DNA of 64,000 nucleotides from Casuarina equisetifolia (Eukaryota; Streptophyta; Magnoliopsida; Fagales; Casuarinaceae), in assembly GCA_028551475.1 (NCBI GenBank), contig CM052360.1:5320501-5384500 (forward strand), given 5' to 3'. Numbering within the stretch: the first letter of the stretch is position 1; every line of letters starts with the position of its first letter. This document shows, in pieces, positions 57,806-64,000 of the stretch. Position numbers and translations under genes: made by a program. The notes below the pieces were generated by a model. It ran no database searches. It saw nothing but the letters and a program-made list of their open reading frames with translations, and was not told where the DNA came from.

Positions 57806-60800
57806 CTAGTCAAGGGCCGCTTTGTTTCTTCGAGCGGGCGTTGGCTTTGGCAAGCCATCAAATATTGGTTTTGCAATGGCTGTAGTCGAAAGGGCCTGCA
57901 AATCTGGCTTCAAAGTCCACCTTGTAGTAGTCCAGATGGACGAAGAACAACCGTTATCCTGATCCTGCAAACTTGACGTGCTTGACGATTTCCTCACCCC
58001 AGAAGAGCTATCGGCCACAACAGAGTCACCCATACCAATTGGTATCGGGTTCAATCCATTTGTTTCCATATCACTTGTCCACGTAGTTCGGCTTGCTGCT
58101 TTAAATCTCAAGGCTAGACCCTTTCCTGTTTTTGACAAAAAGCCGCCACTGCTGCTGTTGTCTTCCAATAACATTTCCGGTGTACGAGAGTTGAAGTCAG
58201 CTTCAGATTTCTGGCGTCTTCTGAGCAGTTTCTCGCTCGATTTATCAGAGTCGCCATTCCTCTCTTCTGCAACAGGCAGGGTCTCAACATGTTTACCATT
58301 CTCATCCAATAATTCATTAACTAAGCTTTTAGATTTCCGGTGATGGCTCAAAGCTAGGTTGGAAGGTGGCGAGGAGATGGGGAAAGGCCTATCTTCTACA
58401 CAATGGGAACCTCCTTTTCTGTACACTGCCATTTCAAAACCTTCACGTGAAGTTTTCTGATCTGTTGGTTTGAGTCCATAGAAACCTTGTAAACAGCTCA
58501 TGGCTGGAGAGACCTTCCGTGGGGGAGACTTAACCCTGAGGGACTGAAAAGATTCAAACAAATCACCATGTCCTAGCCGGGGCTGGGCGTGGTCAGAACT
58601 GCTTTGACTGCAAAAATGTTAACATATGATAAGCAACCAAGACCCACATATGTACTCTGAAATATGAGCATAAGTAACTGATTATGGAATGGTAAGAGTA
58701 ATCGAAGATACTGAAAACATCTTGAAAGGAAAGATCCACAAAACTAATGCTTGTGATATAATGCAAAATAAAACTTATTTGTTAGAAGAAATGTCAAATA
58801 TGTCATATGCTACACCACTTAAAGGATTCCATTTGAATCACAATCAAGTAAGAGATAATCTAAATGAAGAACAAAGATTTTTAAGTACAGGGCTGTTGCC
58901 CTCGAAAAGGAAGTGACATACAGAACTGATACAGGACAGATGCTATAATGGTCTGTCCTACCAATCTTTCGAAAGTCATTGCCATATTAGACTAAATGAT
59001 AACTGCCTAAAGGTTTATAAATGTGATTTGATGCCTAGTTAATTTCGATATTAAAAATACCGAATTTTGAGACAGTTTCATGTTTTTGGTCATTAACCTG
59101 TGAATCCAGAGAGAAACAGAAAAGATAAAGCCTAAACAAGCATACATTGGTTTCCTAAGCAAGTAGTTCGCAGCAGAAGAGCACAATCATGTCCTCAAAA
59201 GTTTTTAATAGAAATTGCTGGAGTTTTCTGAACTGCCGGATTTGAAATGCAAACGAACTAAAAAATAAGACTATAAGTAAATAGAGAATGACTTCATATG
59301 ATTCCAACTGGGACTCAAAAGGAGTTAACACCATAATTGAAAAAGACGCAGTTTCTAATATTACTTCAACACAAAAAATCCAGCTTGTCCCATCAGCGAG
59401 CAGTGGCACTCCACTTGGGACACACCTTGTCACAATTGAACGTGGAACAGCTAATTGTGTTATCCCTTCTGGAAAAACTGACCTACATTTGGGTCCTCAA
59501 ACCCAATTTTGAAGGCAAAAGCATAACAAAACTAGGGTAATCTGCCATCAAGCCTGACATTAGTCTGTTTTATGAGCTACACGATTCCATTCCCTACCCT
59601 CTCGTCCACTTCAGACCCAAAAAAAAAAACACACATAACAAAGGAAAAAGAAAGGGAAGGATACTTGAGAAAGGGAAGTCATTCCATAAAAGAAGTGATT
59701 ATGAGGACAGCTTCTGTACTATCTTGGTGCTTTCGCCCCATCCAACATTGCAACAGCAATCATTGACACCAAAGCCATGGGAACTGCTGCCACAATAGCG
59801 ACATCATTGCACCACTACTTGAAAATTATTCTACCTAGTAGCGTGCAAGGCTGCATCCTGTATTCCAGCATCGCAAAAGCACAGGCAGCACCAATTCAAT
59901 TACCTCTACTCTACCTTACCACAACCACAACCATCCATTGCACAACTCTTATGTAGCATTGCTAGGTACCACCGTTGCCATGCCATCTTCACCACTGTTT
60001 GACCAGAGCACCTCTCCTACCAGCCCAGAGCGCCAAACACCCACTACCTTACTGACCATCAACACTTGCTCTAGGCCAGATGCATTGAAAGAAAAAGTTG
60101 TGTCATCGTCAAATTTGTGATAAGTACTACAAAATACTTCCTCCCTAATATATTACAGTTTAACAAGTGGGAAAAAGAAAAAGAAAGAAAAAGAAGAGAA
60201 AATTATTGGTGCTGTGCAAACAAACATCTCTTCCAAAAGATCTTGCAAAGAGAGGCCTGTGATTCTTTCTTTGATAAACTAAAGGAAATGAAGTAAGGCC
60301 CTATTAAGGGATAAATGAAGACAAATAAATCAAGTTAAGCATGGCTGATGCTTTCATAATAATGCCAAATCAATCAATCAAATGGTAAGCGCTAGTATTT
60401 ATATCATGGTAGAAAAATTCACATGAGGTCCATGAACAGTTGCATGAGAACATCAATGGAAGTACAGAAGGGGACAATGAGTATGACGTGAATACCGGGA
60501 GGTGATTGAACCATTTGATAAACAAGGAGATGGAGGATGCCTTCCGGGCAGTGGAATCCGGAGAGACTTGAGTGCAAACATTTGAAGATCTGTAACCAAA
60601 CCATTCATCTTTTTTATGTCGGCCACCTATAATAGCGCAGAAAAGAGGATCACCAGTGTGCTAGGATAAACTGAAGCGAAATCATAAGCTAAAAAATTGA
60701 AAACAGTAGTAAACAGCGCATCTGCAACAAAATAAACACTGAAGCTCCGACATCAAGCCCCAAATTTAAAAATAAGAAATAAGAAATGAAAAATAAAACT

Positions 60801-61313
60801 GAGGAACGAGGAGCTCCAAACTGCAGCGAAGTTCAAAATAGAAATTAACTATGTTGCTCCTCGGTGTAGTGTGAGAAAAGTGACTGTGTTGTCACATAAA
60901 TTTACTCCATTTAAATGCTCAGTAAACTGACACAACGCATAACTGTGTGGGAGGCAACGAAAAAATTTCAAGGAGTTTAATGCCAAATACTACAAGGAAT
61001 ACACAAGTCAAAATAAACATTAGCGTAGTATTAATCATCATCGGCCGAAGACTTGAACAAAAATAAACAATCAAAAGCATACCTCGACGCCGTATTTGAT
61101 AGCAATGCCGGCAAGAGTGTCCAGCTTGGAAACTGGGTGCTCGATGTAACCACATGCACCACCGGACGAAAGCGCAGACGGAGGCGATGAGATCGGCAAC
61201 GAGTCTCTATTTCTACCTACATCTCCATCTATATCCCTATGATTTACAGCTTCGTTATCATGCCAACCAAAATTTCTGTGATCGCATTTCCCATTCCGTC
61301 TCTCCCTTGCCAT
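57806..61313 (-). CDS. LysM domain-containing protein
   Basis: Three exons on the minus strand: 61313-61083, 60626-60496 and 58607-57806, joined in phase by GT-AG introns; 387 aa. A single LysM-like fold spans exons 1 and 2 (YIEHPVSKLDTLAGIAIKYG, DIKKMNGLVTDLQMFA, LRIPLPGRHPPSPC; about residues 55-107). There is no obvious signal peptide (it begins MARERRNGKC) and no membrane segment, unlike LysM receptor kinases. The rest is a Ser-rich tail conserved in the plant family: SFQSLRVKSPPRKVSPAM, YGLKP, HHRKSKSLVNELLDE, RRRQKSEADFNSRTPEMLL, KGLALRFKAASRT, and the end IFDGLPKP...RRNKAALD. The best match I recall is Arabidopsis At5g23130. Biochemical function is unknown; LysM folds often bind N-acetylglucosamine polymers, but this branch is uncharacterised. 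Gene and product look intact. Confidence 0.92.
58608..60495 (-). other. LysM gene intron 2 (1888 bp)
   Basis: Large intron with donor CG|GTATTC at 60495 and acceptor TTTTTGCAG at 58608. ORFs inside (for example 59288-59512, 59938-60120) are not supported as genes. Confidence 0.85.
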
Positions 61314-61650
61314 CCGCCTTGATCCCCGTAAAATCGCAATCTCTCAAACACTCCTAAACGCTCTCCTTCCTAAATCGCCATCTCATGATTAACACCGGAC
61401 TGAAAAAATTTGGATTCAAATTCCGAAATTCGTAAAGGTCGGAGATACAACCAAATGGAAAGGAATAACAGAAACCCTAGATCGGCGCGTTAACACGATG
61501 ATGAAGAACTCCTTGTTCTCGATCGACGCGAAGTCACTTCCATATTATCCGGCAAAATCAACGAAGGGAAGGAAAATCGAAGCGAGCTCTCTCCCTATCT
61601 CTCGCTCGGAAGAGGCCTTCAATTGAAGGATGCGCACATAAAATATTCAG

Positions 61651-61658
61651 TATTTATA
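61651..61658 (-). promoter_or_regulatory. TATA box of the LysM gene
   Basis: The minus strand reads TATAAATA, about 340 bases upstream of the start codon, with the leader containing CT/GA-rich sequence (61560-61620). The spacing to a start near 61620 is typical of plant promoters. Confidence 0.6.
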
Positions 61659-63380
61659 GCGTATCTTTGGCTAATTAGGTGGACAGATTAAAAAAATGCA
61701 AAAAAATACGGTTGTTTGGAATTTGGAGTTTGTTTTTCCTTAAATCTACAAAATACGTGACGCCGTGAAAAGCTGCCACCTGGATGTTCCTTAAGGTTGT
61801 TTGAGGCCCTGAAAGTAGAAAGAAAGTGAAAAAAGGCGTCGGGAAAAGCCCCCGGGATCGGTGCCGCAATCGACTTCTCTGAGGCTTTAAGCCCCCCCTT
61901 TCTGTTTAATTTTATACCATTCTAAGGGCGTCCCATTGGCAGGGTTTGGCTGCAGTCGCTTTTAGGTAGGCATAGTCGGTCAAAGGACAGTAACCGACGC
62001 TTCAAGGCTAACGCAGTTTAAGCACTTAAGACCCGCGGTTTTTCTTTTGGCACAGGCGGCCCGGACCTACTTTCATTGCATGTGGAGGCATAACGGTTGG
62101 CTGCATTTTGGTCAAACTGTAATTTCCTATTATGACTTTAAAGATGCTACTCCCCTAATTAATTTTCGTATGGTAACAGCTTAAAGGATGCGAGGATTGT
62201 CATTTTAATGGTAAGTTAACAGAACTTGAAACTTTTTAATTTTAAGTTCATATCTGATATTCAATTAATGTTTCTATGACTTCATTAACATTTTCTAAGA
62301 AATACCAATTCCCAACTCTAGTCATTAAATTAGAAAATAGAGCCAGAATTTGGATGCTTGACTTTGACCAGCGATGGTTAACCACGAACTGTGCGGGTAT
62401 ATGCTAATAGGAAAATGGCCCAGTGATGCTTCCCCTGACCATCTATTTTCTGATTAATAAAATTCAAAAAGCGTGTGATCCTTCTGTAAATGTCGGCGGC
62501 TTAAATTCTCAATATCTGCTTTTTGGACAGAACTTCCATTATTTGTAATTCAAGCCCCGATTGCAGCGCCCCCAATTTAATTTTTTGTTACTACCAGATT
62601 CCAGATTTTAGAAAATTGTGTTTATATGACTTAAATACCAATTGCATCCAATTGGTGCATGGCTACTGGGAGTAGACTCTGTAGGATTGGGATTTTATCA
62701 ATTTAATTCTACAGAAGCTTCTGCGTTCAACGGGTACAACCAAGAAGACAAAATTACATTTTGCATTTTTTTTTTCAATAACCCAAAAGACCCATTAAGC
62801 TTTGTTTGATGGCTTAAATTAAGAATCAACGACTTGTCCCATGTTCCAAAACATGTTCAGGTCAATTAATTAAATATATATCTAAGGAGATTCAAATTTA
62901 AAATACTTGTTTTAAAATACTAGGAGGCACATTTTGCATTTTATTGACAACAAATGAACAAACTGATCCATATCTACATCATTCAAAATAGAGGTCGGAC
63001 ATAAACAATAACAGATCTTATTTATCTGCCAAGATGCAGAAGTCTCAAATGATAGTTACTATGCCCACCTTCTTTGAAGGACTGCACACGTGGCCGGGAA
63101 CTGCTACTCCCAAAGACCATAATTACAGGAAAGTACGTCTTACGATGAATTTTAGGCCCCTCTCAACAGCATTCAATACAAGAGCTTCAGTGTATAGTTT
63201 AGCAGTACAAAATTGTGGACATTGTTTACAAACCTGTGCACATGGAAACGTCAGTGCAGTAATTCAACCATATTCATAAACCAATGAAAGGATATTTTTC
63301 TAATCTATTATGCAGGTTCTCATAAGAAATATACCAATAGCCCGAACGAGATCTTTCAACAGTACCTTTATATTATAACT
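61659..63380. other. Intergenic region between LysM promoter and HCF136 3' end
   Basis: No gene is supported. The ORF at 63034-63279 has no recognisable family and lies where the HCF136 3' UTR would be. Confidence 0.5.
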
Positions 63381-63917
63381 TCATCCTAGGTAGCGAAGCA
63401 AGACTCCATCATTCCCTAGAACAAATCCCTTCCTGTCATTTATAAACCTGCACCACATAAATTACGACCAGTTAAGAACCTGTAAATGAGGATAAAGAAC
63501 TCATCCAGCCATTAATTTTGGCACTCTATTTGGTTGCTCGAATTCCTTAACAATCATATAAAGTCCACATGCCAACCTAATTCCTGGTTGGTGCTCATAT
63601 GATAAGATTCTAGATCTATATGCTTTACCGGTTGGCTTCTCTGGGAAACTTAAAGGAACTTTCATGGATCAAGAAGGGGAAGAAAACAAACAAATAAAAC
63701 GGAGACCTAAAAGTTTGTGCTAGAAAAAGCATCATTAAGTGTGTGCCTTACAGATGAGAATAATAGGATAATGGGATAGCTTTTAAAAATGTTAGACTCA
63801 CTTCACTGAATATAGATTGGCAGCAATATTATCTGCTGCTTTGTCACGGGTCCAAGTCTTGCCACCATTAGAAGTTCTCAGTAGGACCCCACTTCCGCCT
63901 GCTGCCCAAGCCTCTTC
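63381..63917 (-). CDS. HCF136: Photosystem II stability/assembly factor HCF136, last two exons (partial)
   Basis: Thylakoid-lumen beta-propeller protein (Ycf48 family) needed for early assembly of the PSII reaction centre. Two exons on the minus strand: 63917-63802 and 63447-63381, joined in phase. The first encodes EEAWAAGGSGVLLRTSNGGK, then TWTRDKAADNIAANLYSVK; the second FINDRKGFVLGNDGVLLRYL, then G and stop. These are the final repeat and C-terminus of HCF136. The exon starting at 63917 has a good acceptor (TTTGAGCAG), so the upstream exons, including the lumen-targeting presequence, lie beyond the window. It is on the same strand as the LysM gene and upstream of it. Confidence 0.93.
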
Positions 63918-64000
63918 CTGCTCAAATGAAATCATCCAAGGGTATAAACCAAGGGGCCATAAATTTACAGAAGGCAGACAGGATTAACTTTGCAACGTCA

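Noticed and set aside
59288..60120. ORFs within the large LysM intron as a nested gene
   Set aside because: Short, overlapping in several frames and without recognisable domains; the host intron has good donor and acceptor sites.
63034..63279. 81-codon plus-strand ORF near the right end
   Set aside because: It falls where the HCF136 3' UTR should be on the opposite strand and matches no family.

Overview
This is a stretch of a dicot plant nuclear genome. The evidence is AT-rich DNA, spliced genes with GT-AG introns, nuclear genes for organelle proteins (a mitochondrial ClpP subunit and the photosystem II assembly factor HCF136), a plant-specific HUA2-type PWWP/CID protein, and plant LTR and L1-type retroelements. 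The species cannot be fixed from the sequence alone.

The left half (1 to about 30.2 kb) is a graveyard of nested retrotransposons. From left to right it holds: a degenerate tandem array (1-1383); an inverted, decayed Gypsy element (1384-5430) with a 1.58-kb solo LTR inside its gag; a truncated LTR of a second Gypsy family (about 5431-7108) abutting the 3' end of a Copia element (7109-7923); and a 13.1-kb LINE/L1 locus (8637-21732) bounded by a 15-bp target-site duplication. The LINE ORF2 is broken by three later LTR-element insertions: a gag-only Gypsy derivative and two solo LTRs with clean 5-bp duplications. Next come a xyloglucan endotransglucosylase/hydrolase (XTH) pseudogene (22257-23899) and a nearly complete but inactivated Copia element on the minus strand (23936-30239).

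The right half is genic and sparse in transposons. CLPP2 (31532-32698, +, two exons) is followed by a HUA2-like gene (36829-47180, +, eleven coding exons modelled, 1534 aa). About 8 kb follow with no convincing gene, apart from two short candidate terminal exons at 55238-55426. A LysM-domain gene (57806-61313, -, three exons) and the last two exons of HCF136 (63381-63917, -, continuing past the window) complete the set. From memory, the Arabidopsis orthologues of these four genes lie next to one another on chromosome 5 (HCF136, LysM, CLPP2, HUA2), so the window looks like a conserved gene block with altered internal order.

The genes do not form a pathway. They share only ancestral proximity: mitochondrial proteolysis, pre-mRNA processing and flowering control, an uncharacterised LysM protein, and PSII assembly. 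I found no convincing tRNA, rRNA, CRISPR array or microbial-type system.
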